Part shown: piece after piece, positions 35,609 through 46,193 of the stretch
Position numbering within the stretch: position 1 is the first letter of the stretch
Layout: each line of letters starts with the position of its first letter
From: Polytrichum commune
Lineage: Eukaryota; Streptophyta; Polytrichopsida; Polytrichales; Polytrichaceae
Length of the DNA: 64,000 bases
Assembly: GCA_950295325.1 (NCBI GenBank)
Contig: OX485804.1
Span: forward strand, 18,230,001 to 18,294,000
Direction: 5' to 3'
Translations under genes and position numbers: made by a program
Notes under the pieces: model-generated
Seen by the model: the letters and a program-made list of their open reading frames with translations, nothing else
Told to the model about the DNA's origin: nothing
Database searches by the model: none

Positions 35609-38600
35609 ATGAGTGCCATGGCGTTAGGGCAAGCGGTGGCGGGGATGTCGTTGCTCAGCAGCGGCAGCGGCATCAGCAAGCAGGCGGGGTTGCTGGACGC
35701 TGCCTCCGGGTTGCGGCGATGCAAGGCAGACTGCGTCCGGCTGGCGGCATTCACCGTGCCGCTGCTCCATTCGCAGCGGCTGAAGCTCGGTTAGTCCACG
35801 TTGCCTTCTTTTGCGCCTGTCTCTGTCTGTGTGGGTTTCTTCAATTTGCCTTTCTGGTTCTGAGATTGAGGATTTTGGGGCACTCTTTTTGTGATATGGC
35901 GAGCGGAATGTCAAAGCAAAGTAGTTCTTGGCGAAGTTAGCGGTTGTGCCATTCCTTGCCACGATTGCTGAAATTCTTGGAGAGTGTTCCCAATGTTGGT
36001 GTGTCTGTGTGGGGGATTGATGGACGGAGTTCTGTCTGTTTGCATGGTGCAGAGGTGCGGGCAGGGACGGGGAACACATATGGAACCGTGTTCCGTGTGA
36101 CCACGTTTGGGGAGTCGCACGGCGGAGGAGTGGGGTGTGTGATTGACGGGTGCCCTCCCAGACTGCCGCTGTCGGAAGCTGACATGCAAGTGGAGCTCGA
36201 CAGAAGGTAATTCACTAGCCTTGCAATGGGAATTGGAATGTGACCTCCCCTCTGTGTCAGATGTAGCAGCAGTTCTTCTTCTGTATCTGTAAGCAAAAAC
36301 TGTTGGAAGCAGCGGGATATTCGTGTGTCATGAGGGTGCGCCTTAACTGTGGGAGGGTGACACATTTTCCAGTCTATGTCGTGTTGAAGTTGGATTCATT
36401 AGCACTAAGTAGTACCCCTCTCCCATGCCAATAAGATTTAGCAAAAGGAAGCAGAAAACCAAGTAAAAGTGGAGCTCGACAGAAGGTAATTTAGTAACCT
36501 CGTAATGGGAATCGGAATGTGATCTCCCCTCTGTCAGATGTAGCAGTTCTTCTTCGTCTTCTGTATCTGGAAGCAAAACAGTTGGATGCAGCAGGGTATT
36601 CTTGTGTCTTGAGGTGTGCCTTAGTGTGTGTTGAGGTTAATGCATTTTGCATTCTATGTTGTGTCAAAATTAGATTCATTTGCACTAAGTAGTGCCCTCT
36701 CCCGTGCCAGAAAGGTTTAGCAAAAGGAAACAGAGATCTGAGGGATCCACGTCATGACAAAAATTAAGTATCCCCTGCCTGGCCACATGGCTCAAGTGCA
36801 AAGTTGTGGTGATGATTGCGCTAGTGCAAAAGCGAGGATTGTCCATTTGAAGAGGGTTGTTGCTCTCTTATATGTGTGCATGCAACCGCCTTCCGTTTCT
36901 CAAGCATTTAAGTGTTGCGGTGACTAAGCTACTTGGGAGTCATTTTTCCTACTCGCCATGGGCAGCTATCCAGATGAGATGTTTGTTCAAGTTCACTGCA
37001 AATTCAAAATCAACAGACTTTAAGTTCGGGGGGTAGGGACCCTAAACAGATTTGGAATTCAACAGCTTCCGTTCTTGCTATGGGCAACCATCCACATGTT
37101 GGTGCAATTTCACCTGCAAGTGGCACTCCTCCCCATGGTGCATTATCGGTTAAATAAACTGACAACTGCTAAGTGAAGATTGTTTTCTCGGCTTCTAGGG
37201 CCTCCATTTAAAAAATAGAACCTGTTCTACATTTGGACCCTCCATGGCCAGATAACTAACATATACTGAATTATGGGTCTGGCAATGTTTCTCCAGGAGG
37301 CCGGGGCAGTCTCGCATAACAACCCCAAGGAGTGAGACAGATACTTGCAAAATTATCTCGGGTGTTGGAGATGGTATGTGACAACGCTCTTTCTATAACA
37401 CGATTATGACCAGTGAGATGCACAGAGATTCATTACTGGGAATGTTTAGACATTGTGGAGGCTTGAGTTGTTCGATTGGGTGCTTTGCAGGGCTGACACT
37501 TGGAACGCCCATTGCCGTCACAGTTCCAAACACTGACCAGAGAGGAAAGGTATCGTTTTCTTTCATTACTCTCTTTGCAATTTTCAGATAGAGGCTCTAC
37601 ATGTTCAGCTTCAATGCTTCAGATAGTGAACATGATTACATGACAGTACGTGTCGTTGTGACAATGATTTATTTGGGTCGTGAACAGGACTACACTGAGA
37701 TTTCAGTTGCATATCGTCCTAGCCATGCAGATGCAACTTATGACTTCAAGTATGGAGTGCGTGCCATTCAGGTAAAAACTATTGACAAATCAACCTTATC
37801 TGTTTCATATGGGCTTTTGATCTTCATGCACGTATGATAATAGTTGTTGCTTTGTACTGTTCTTGTCAACCATGAGTAGGACTAGCGTGAAGCTTAACAT
37901 CAAATATGTCACAAATTGCAGACCTAAGTGCTCAAATCTTGCAAGAGTTGAGTATCTTTGCACCTCAAAAGTGCCTGCAAGATGGATAATAGTGAATCAC
38001 CATACAATATTTGAGTCTAGAGGTTGGTTCTTATATTTGAAGGACTGTGCAGGGAGGAGGACGGTCATCTGCAAGGGAGACTATCGGTAGAGTGGCTGCA
38101 GGAGCAGTTGCAAAAAAGATACTGAAGTTGCAATCAGGCACAGAGGTGTTAGCTTATGTGTCAAGAGTACATGGAGTTGAAATGCCGGAGGACATGGTTG
38201 ATCATGAGACCCTGAGCATGGACCAGGTAAGGATCTGCAATACAGAAGTTTCCAAATATAATATCAACTGTAATGTCTTTGTGCAACCTGACCTTATCTT
38301 GGGTGGAATCATATAAATTGAATGGCTAGGACAGTTGTATATTGTTTTGTTTGTGTTGAGTACATTTCCCACCCATTAAGTGCACAATCTTACTGGAACT
38401 TATATGCAGATTGAGAGCAACATTGTAAGGTGTCCTAATGCTGAATACGCTGAGAAAATGATTGCTGCCATTGATGCTGTGCGGGTGAAAGGAGATTCTG
38501 TGGGAGGAGTTGTGACTTGCATCGCCAGAAATGTTCCAAAAGTATGTTGTTGAAAAGTGACCAGCTGTTTATTTTCCCGGTTGTGTACATATTTCTTCTA

Positions 38601-40761
38601 AGTGCGAAACATGCTAGACCGTTTCCCAAGGTGATTGTTTCTAATTGCTGGACAATTGGCTGAATTTGAACAGGGGTTGGGTTCACCAGTATTTGACAAG
38701 CTAGAAGCAGAGCTGGCAAAGGCTGCCATGTCCTTGCCAGCGACCAAAGGATTTGAGATTGGAAGTGGCTTTGCTGGTAGGAACCTGTTCTGGTTTCTTG
38801 TTTCCTTTTCATGTAGTTGGGGGTCTTTTGCCATCAGTTTTGGACATGACCAGCAAGACTATGCTTTACATTGTAGCTTACCAAGGCCCCTCAGCAGTAT
38901 TAATTTGTGTTTCTTGTGAAACACAGGCTCACTCATGCAAGGATCAGAGCATAATGATGAATTCTACATGGATGAGGGCGGGAATGTAAGGACACGCACA
39001 AACAGATCTGGAGGCATTCAGGTGAACTGACTCTACAGGATGTCGGTTAAGCAGATATCTTATTGTCAGTAGCATCCCTGACAATAAGATATCACTCATT
39101 CTGTGTGTCTGCATGAGTGATACATCCTTGTAAAGTGGTTATAAATATGTAACTCAAAATCACATTTTACACTAATTGGCATAAACAGTGTAGTTGTCAG
39201 TCGAGTTGATGTTTCAACATTGGATAGGATACCACACCAAACACACTTATTAGTGTGGGTCATTGAAAAGAAGTCTTTGAGTGGTTTTCATGGCATGGTA
39301 GACATCTTTTGGGCAACTGTGTGCCACTCGCATAGTAACATAGACTTGTAGGGCTTTGCAATTATTGTGGCTCACGAAAAAAAGTCTTATAAGATGTAGA
39401 AGTCAGTACTTGAATGCTTTTTAAAATATTTCTAGTTGGTTTCTATACAGGTTAATTTAAGTTCAAGTTATAGATAATATGATTGTGAGGAATGAACCTT
39501 CATGTAAACTGCAAACATGTCATTGTGAATCTATAATGTGTGCTGTTTGTTGACAGGGGGGGATTTCAAATGGAGAAACGATTGTAATGAGAATTGCTTT
39601 CAAGCCTACATCTACCATCACTGTATGTTCTCACCTGACTCTTATTACTGTGGACATGTCCATGTACAACTTGGGTTGCAGAGACCACATTGACCTCACT
39701 GTTTTCAGAAGATTGAGTCTATGTCCATCTTGTCAGGTAGCTATTAAGTATCTGGAAATCGTCCAAGACAGTCAGCATTTGACAAGCACTGCATGTACGT
39801 TGAACTTAAGAGTATGTTAAGTTCTTTTGAGACAAAGGATTACATCTACGTCTATTTTGGTCAACTTACAGGTGTGGTAAAGCTAGAAAGCACCTGCCAG
39901 ATAAACATTTCTTAGGAATGCCATCATAAGTGAACTTGTATTTACTGCAGACGAAGCAAAAGACTGTCACCCGTGACAAGCAAGAAACAGAGCTCAGAGC
40001 ACGTGGCCGCCACGATCCCTGTGTGGTTCCACGAGGTATTGTGATCTATCTTTTGCAGTTTTTATGCCCACTTGTCTGGTTTAGAAAGTTTTTGTTTGAT
40101 CCGAGGGTTTCATGAGGTTACTGAATGCTTAGGGGCACTTTCCACGAGAGCGTGAGGGTCTAAGGGTCCAAGGAGGTTTGAATACATGAAAATCCTACAT
40201 GGAGTTCTACATGGCATGTGGTGAATATTTTATGGTCCACCAGATTTCACATCACGCCCACCTCAAAGAGGTGGGGTCTAATACAAACCCAGGAGATCAT
40301 GACACTTCAAAATCTCACAATCCTTGATTATTATACCTAGAAGGGCCCACATGAATAGGACGTTGAAGAGGTAGCATTTGTTTGAGAGCTCGGTTGCTTA
40401 TGTCTTTACACTACACTTGAAGTCTTGTGAATTGCACACCTTGGGATGTTTGTGAGGGTCTGGAGGCTGACAGATGGGAATTAGGGTGTTCCTGTAGTTG
40501 AAGACCTCTATGCATAAAACCTTTGTGCTGTCAGAACCTATATATCTATTCTGACTTATTACTGAATTTGAGAAGGGTTATTGGTTTAATGCAGCTGTTC
40601 CAATGGTGGAGGCCATGGTGGCCCTGGTATTGGTGGATCAACTACTACAGCATTATGCACAATGTCAATTGTTGCCTTCGGACCCAGTGCTCCAGGGATC
40701 TGAACTTCCAAAGAGAGAGCCAACTCCACTTGAGGAGGCGGTGTTATTTGGTGAACACTAA
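35609..40761 (+). CDS. CS: Chorismate synthase, plastid
   Basis: Twelve exons encode 458 aa: 35609-35789, 36053-36206, 37297-37373, 37491-37549, 37688-37771, 38053-38226, 38410-38541, 38674-38776, 38927-39021, 39557-39622, 39951-40035 and 40595-40761. All introns are GT-AG and phases close. The enzyme makes chorismate from EPSP using reduced FMN, the last shikimate-pathway step before Phe, Tyr, Trp and folate branch off. Signatures are present: GESHGGGVG (80-88), [13 protein letters not shown] (186-198) and [17 protein letters not shown] (from 395). Exon 1 (about 60 residues, Ala/Ser/Gly-rich, with basic residues and few acids) looks like a chloroplast transit peptide. The ATG at 35609 has A at -3 and G at +4; 35618 is a second candidate. 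The last exon ends in TAA. Confidence 0.97.
36188..36735. repeat. Tandem duplication copying an exon-intron junction
   Basis: Copy 1 starts at about 36188, at the end of chorismate synthase exon 2. Copy 2 starts at about 36467, inside intron 2, 279 bases later. Both begin AAGTGGAGCTCGACAGAAG followed by GTAATT, so the 5' splice site is duplicated. They share TCTCCCCTCTGT or CTCCCCTCTGTGT, GCACTAAGTAGT, CATGCCA or CGTGCCA and TTTAGCAAAAGGAA further on. Confidence 0.88.
39054..39093. repeat. Perfect 16-bp stem hairpin in chorismate synthase intron 9
   Basis: GATATCTTATTGTCAG and CTGACAATAAGATATC are exact inverted copies around an 8-base loop. A second small hairpin, ATCACTCAT/ATGAGTGAT, follows directly (39091-39121). 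Both lie just after exon 9. Confidence 0.8.
40165..40440. repeat. Dispersed repeat in chorismate synthase intron 11, inverted partner near 55910-56160
   Basis: Blocks such as CCTACATGGAGT, CACCTCAAAGAGGTGGG(G/C), GATCATGACACTTCAAAATC, CACAATCCTTGATTATT and ACACTACACTTGAAG recur, inverted, at about 55910-56160 (CTTTGAGGTGGGC, GATTTTGAAGTATCATGGTC, AATAATCAAGGGTTGTG). The class is unknown and the sequence is non-coding. Confidence 0.65.
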
Positions 40762-43587
40762 TTTTTTTGGTCAACCTTTAGCCCCTCATACATGCAAGTT
40801 CATTGTAAAAATAGAGACATTAGGATCCTTAGTTCTTTCCTACACAAGTTGATCAATCATTCAAGCATTGGAAGATGATCAATTGCTGCAAGTGATAAGG
40901 TGTCAACTAGTTACCCAGGTAAAGATTTGAGGTTTAGGACCTAATCAAAATCCTATTAGGTCCTCTACATATCACATTGTAGAAGTATTCATATTTCCTC
41001 CAGAGACAGGAGACACGACTTCCGAGTCTTTCAGATTTAGTTCCCAGCCCTTTGTATGGGCAGGACTGGTCGTAGTGATTTTTGTAAGTGCGCTTGAGGA
41101 ATGACTTGGCTTCTAATTGGGTTATGCTTCCTTAGGAGTTGGTTTTGCCACTTTTGTGACCAACACAGATTATTTCTGTAATGAAGGCCACTATGAAATT
41201 TCACATGGCAAGAGTAATTAACATCTCATCTTAGCCAGTGAAGTGGCGGAACTACAGGTTCTCCAACACAGCTCTATCGTGGTTACACAATGTAGTTTAC
41301 TTTTGGGGGCAAGGGACCTTAATGTGCTTTCTGGAGTGCCTATTTATTCTAACTTAAGTTGAGTCTGATATTGTTATTGCTTTTGTCATCAGTATATTGG
41401 GATCTTTCTCCTTGTTCGAGTTTCACAATCATTGTTTGCAGGTGAGAGGGAACTATTGCAGACAAGGGTACCTCTCATTCATCCAACAAAAATGCCTTGA
41501 AACACTATGGAGGTTGGGAGTTTCTCCTCCCCAAAACAAGGTTGATTTGACACTGGAATTAGCTACCGACACAAAGGACCATTCTGCCATTGGTCTAGCC
41601 TCATGTCCTTAAAAATACTGTGGCCCACACTTCAAGTTCAGAATAGATTCCCTAAATTCATACGAGACTCAAATCTTGATTTTTCAATTGCAATGGCATT
41701 TGTTTGGATTTGCTCACCCCTTTGGAACTTCAACACAATACCTTCAAAAGTTGGAAACAAGTTAAAAGATAACTCACCTTAACCCTTAAAAGCCCAAGCA
41801 ATCAAGAATGACCATGTGTTGACAGTGGTATCTTTGGTTGTTAGTGTGATGGTTGAGGTGGGGTTTCATGAGGAGGATGTCTGGTTTGAGGCGTGCAATG
41901 CATGTGGATATGGAGGTGCATATACATGTATATAGCCAGGCTGGGATATTGTTGTATAGGAATTGGCCCTTGTGGGTGCACGCGTTCACTGGTTTGAGGT
42001 CTCGGGTGTTGTAATGGGTTAAGGGTAAGTTTCCATGTAGGCTGCTCGCCCACCAAATTCTAGTGGAAATGTAGATTCCACTTGGTGGCATCTACATTTT
42101 CAAAAGAATCTGGTGGTTAAGTGGCCTACCTGGAAACTAACCTTGATAGGAGCTAGTGTATCAACCATATGCCTTGATTGTGTTGAGTGTTGTTGAATGT
42201 TGGGTTGTTGCACTGATTGTGTAGGTGCACCCATGTGTTTGTTTTGTTGAGATGGCATGGGTGGCATGTTATATTGGGTTGTTTGTTTCATCTAGGGATG
42301 CACAGGTTTCTTAAGTTGCCCATGTAATGGGCACACCCAAATTTTTGGGTTTGTATAATTTGTGTGTCAATGTATCACGGGGTGTCAAATGTCATTCCAA
42401 GGTTGCATATAAAAATTGTCCAAAGTCAATCCTAAATTTGAGGATATCTAAGAGTGCTTTGGGCTTGGACATTTAGAGCTTTAAGGTTGGTTTCTATGTA
42501 TGGCCATTCACCCATTCTCTTCAAGTGTATTCACCCATTATTTTGGTGGATACTCCCTAAATCCCATCTTCTAGACTTGGAGATGATTTGGGCGAACCAA
42601 CCCATACATTTGTTCCTTGTTGGATGCCTAAACCCTTGGCTCCAAGGAACTAGTGTATGGGTTGGTTTGCCCCGGCCACTTAGACATTCCCTCTAGATTT
42701 GCATGTGGCAGTTGAATTTTTTTCCTTCCCACCTATAGTAACTAAACTCTTCATAACTTAAGGATAAGTTGCAAATTCTTTACCATCATGTGTAGGCTCA
42801 CTTCATGGATAGGATTATGAAACATAATGAATTGCATATAAAAACACTTTCCAATTGCTCTGACCACATTAAGGTAGATGTGCCTAATTCGGTGTCTAAT
42901 TTTAAGTGTTCATATATTTGAGTGTTATATGGTTGGATGTGAATCTAAGAACATACACCAAAAATACACATGTTGAAAAGAGATTGGAGTGCATGCTCAA
43001 TATTTTTTAACCATTCTAGATGCAATAGTCAACATAATCAAGGAGACCTATATGATCATTTAAAACTCAAAGAATCTTCATATTGACAATGAATAGGATA
43101 GTCATATGAGCCCTAGATTTTACGAGGAAAGTGGCTATTGACAAAAGTTGGATTTTCTAATCATCTTGCACTAATTACTTGTTTCATATCCTACAACAAG
43201 TGGGTGCTTAGAGAAAAGTGTCCATTTAAGGCCCACTTGCCTCAGTGACATTTGAATAGTGGGTGAGCGAATGATGTTGAAATGGACCCTTAAGTACCTA
43301 GTCCACCTCATCTCACCTACCTATGACAAACTTGGAAACTTAAAGCAACCAACGTATCTTACCTACCTATTACAAACTTAGAAACTTAACACATTGTAGA
43401 TACCTAACACATTGAAAAGATTGAACCCCAAACCAACAATACCACCAAAATTACATAACCAATTGTTCATCCAAGTGGAGGGCACTTTCTCCATAACCTA
43501 TATTATGCATCCGTGAGCAGCTTGATTATGTGCATTAATTAACCAACGAGAAGAGAGTGGATGATTAGCCTACGTGAGCTGGTTATG
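40762..43587. other. Gene-free region with degenerate repeat remnants
   Basis: No gene is supported. A minus-strand stretch at 42291-41786 encodes broken Pro/Gln/His-rich peptides in two frames and could be debris of a transposon ORF. A dispersed repeat copy lies at about 42900-43200. A hairpin occurs at 42590-42673. Confidence 0.45.
42590..42673. repeat. Hairpin with about 30-bp stem
   Basis: GGGCGAACCAACCCATACAT then TTGTTCCTTG pairs with CAAGGAACTAGTGTATGGGT then TGGTTTGCCCC, with a few mismatches and a loop of about 23 bases. It may be a relic of a small inverted-repeat element. Confidence 0.65.
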
Positions 43588-44689
43588 TAAGGTAGAGGGT
43601 GCTTAAACCAACACTTTAAGCTATTGCACATACATATGGCTACGTGGTTGATATATAGAATATACATTCACATTAGCCTTTGGGCTAAACATAGGTATCA
43701 AGAAAGAAAGAAAGAAATTTAGTCTCAATTGAATATTTGATGAATATTCAAAGTCAAAACTACTAGCTTCCTTAAACCAATCCATAGGCCCCGTGTATGG
43801 CAACCTCGCATATGATGAGGACCCCCAACTTCATTGCCTAGAACCAACACAACATAGTTGGGTACTAGACCCAAACTACATCAAAGCCCAAGTAGTAATG
43901 ATATGCAAAGCCACATAACTACCTCCATGATTCCACCCGGTTCGCTTGTAAAACCATCACCTTGCATCCCAGGAACCAACCCTCTTGCATCCTGGGCCAT
44001 GATCCTTTTGTGCTTTGTGGGCCTACCTTCTTGGCGTCGTGAATAGAATGGCTAAAATAGGCATTGACAAGCCACCCTAATCCCACCTTGAACCAACCCG
44101 AGATAGAGTGGAGCTCGTTACCTACCCTACATGAAGGTAGTGGAGGCCACTATGAGGTGGTACCATTAATGGCACCTAAAACCGTCACTCCATGGGCCCA
44201 GACACTCCTACACCGCAAGTGTACGGTTCAAGGTTGTAGAGTGTTGACAATTGAGAGGTGTTTATAAGGGCCGGTTTACACTACGGTGGAGAAGTCCACC
44301 GGTCATGGAAAAAAGGGCGTTTCTCAATTGTGATTGGTCGAAAATGCAACTCTTGACCGGTGGGTGTTTACACTAGGTGAAGAAAACAATGGTGGTGAAC
44401 TTTTCTCATGGATGATAAAATGACATGGCTGCCTACATGGCGGCACTTTTTGGAGTTGGGCTTCTCCGGCCTCTTGAGGCCGGACAAGAAACTCCTCCTC
44501 CGCAGAAGCCCAACTCAATAGAAATATTTTATTGCCTTTAATTCTTCTCCGACACATCCACCATTTGCCTCATATAACCATGTCTTGGCCAAGCATTCTT
44601 GACCGACCAGAGGCCTTCTCCGCCGTAGTGTAAACCGGCCCTAAGTGTTGGTTTTGGCTGGGGTGTTGGTTTTAGCACCCTCTACCTTA
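43588..44689. mobile_element. Inverted-repeat element interrupted by a younger MITE
   Basis: The left end TAAGGTAGAGGGTGCTTAAA then CCAACAC (43588-43614) and the right end GTGTTGGTTTTAGCACCCTC then TACCTTA (44663-44689) are inverted copies with one mismatch over 27 bp. The 1.1-kb interior includes the 374-bp MITE at 44268-44641, so the outer element is older. TA next to AGG at both ends may be the target duplication. A lone copy of the same terminus lies near 19459. Confidence 0.7.
44268..44641. mobile_element. PIF/Harbinger-like MITE with TAA target duplication
   Basis: The element starts GGGCCGGTTTACACTACGGT then GGAGAAG and ends with the inverted copy CTTCTCCGCCGTAGTGTAAA then CCGGCCC. 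TAA flanks both ends (44265-44267 and 44642-44644). A 3-bp TAA/TTA duplication and GGGCC-type ends are characteristic of Tourist/Harbinger MITEs. A partial relative begins at 63053. Confidence 0.88.
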
Positions 44690-46193
44690 GTCCATAGCAA
44701 GTTTCGCACTAACTCGACCTTTTGATATCGTTGACCGCATCGCAGCCGCCCAGCGCATTCCTGGCAACGGCCCAGATGGATCGATGGTGGTGGGAATGGT
44801 GCAGCAGAAGGGTCAACATGAAAAGCAAGGGAGAGTACGGTGGAGGAGAGAGAGAGAGAGAGAGAGAGCGCTCGAGATGGCGTTCTCATAGCAATAGTGG
44901 GAATCGAGAAACAACAAATGATCCGAGTTGCGGGGACGCTTGCCAAAATAGTAGTAAACTGCCACTCTGTTCTGTTCTGTCTGTCTGTTGCCATAACTTT
45001 AGCAACATGCGTGCCGCAGCTTAGTTTGTCGCATTGTCCCCGTTGGTCCGTCGAGCCTTTTGTCTTTGCAACGCCACGGTAAGCGGTCGATCGGCTTCAC
45101 CACCTAGCTTAAATCGAAACAAAACTTGCATCAGTGATACGGATAGACACCAGGTTTGAGCTTCAGTTGCTGGAATTTAGCTTGCAAGAAGAAGTGGGGA
45201 GCATTGGGTGAAAGAAGTCCAGCTTTGGTTCGGGGTTAGGTGGAAATCGGTGTTCGATCAAGCAGCTGACATGTGAATATGTTGGGAGAAATGTAAGTGA
45301 CAAGGTAAGTATGTTGATTTTGGTAATGGAGAGGTGTGGTGGCTGTGTGTGTGTGATCATTTGTACAGAGCTTGCAATCGAGGTTCGGTTCGATGAGGGT
45401 GTCGATCATGTCTTCTGTACGGGTTTCTCAATCGGAAGACGAAGAGTAAATTTTTGTGTCCAGAGTTTCGAGCCGTGCCATGTAATCATAGGAGAGGATT
45501 GAGCTTCGGTTGCTGGAAATTTAGCTTGGAAGAAGAAGAAGTAGTACTAGAAGTGGGAGTTGCGGGTAATTCCTGCATTGATTTTGGGTTATGTGGAAAT
45601 TGGGTGTCAATCAAGCAGCTGGTATGTGAAAATGGCTGGGAGAAATGTAATTGACAAGTTAGGTATGTTGATTTTGGTGATGGAGACTTGTGGTGACTGT
45701 GTGTGTCAATGTGAGGAGTTTGGAAACCATCAGCGCTGTTTGGGGTTCGGTACGAGGAGGATGTTGATGATGTCTGCTTCACCGGTTTCTCGATTAGAAG
45801 CTTCCCATTGCAGGCAGAGAGTAACAGTTGTGTGTAGAGTTTCGAGTTGTGCCATGTAATCGTTTAAGAGGATTGAGCTTCACTTGGTGGACTTTAGCTT
45901 GGATGAAGAAGTGGGCATTGGGTTTAAAGAATTCCTGCTTTGGTTTTGGGTTAGGTGGAAATTGGGGTTCAATCAATCAGCTGGTAGGTGAAAAGTGTTG
46001 GGAGAAATGTGAATGACAGGGTAGATATGTGGTTTTGGAAATGGAGAGATGTGGTGACTGCGTGTATGAATGTAACCACATGAGCTTGCAATTGGGGTCC
46101 TTTACGAGGATGTCGATGATGCCTACTTTACCTGTTGCTCAAAATTGAAGAGCTTCTGATTGCAGACGGAGGAGAAGAGAAAAGTATATTCCA
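44690..46193 (+). promoter_or_regulatory. Upstream region of the thioesterase gene
   Basis: It contains a GA microsatellite of about 25 bases (about 44846-44870) and a threefold tandem repeat (45157-46175) that runs almost to the start codon. The GA tract and rising GC content suggest that a transcription start lies near 44700-45100, with the repeats then forming an unusually long leader. I cannot place the start or exclude an intron in the leader. Confidence 0.4.
45157..46175. repeat. Three-copy tandem repeat in the thioesterase leader
   Basis: Units begin at 45157, 45500 and 45874 with TGAGCTTC. Each continues through TTTAGCTTG(G/C)A(A/T)GAAGAA, GGAAAT(C/T)GG(G/T)GT, GA(T/A)CAAGCAGCTG or TCAATCAGCTGGT, TGGGAGAAATGTAA and GTTTCGAG(C/T)(C/T)GTGCCATGTA. 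The units are clearly diverged and frames are not conserved, so this is a non-coding duplication. Confidence 0.9.

Noticed and set aside
36453-36485. Second copy of chorismate synthase exon 2 as a true alternative exon
   Set aside because: The only upstream AG leaves a TAA between it and the copied codons, so no productive exon can form.
41786-42291. Pro/Gln-rich minus-strand peptides as a possible gene
   Set aside because: Broken across frames with stops and low in complexity. They are better read as transposon debris.
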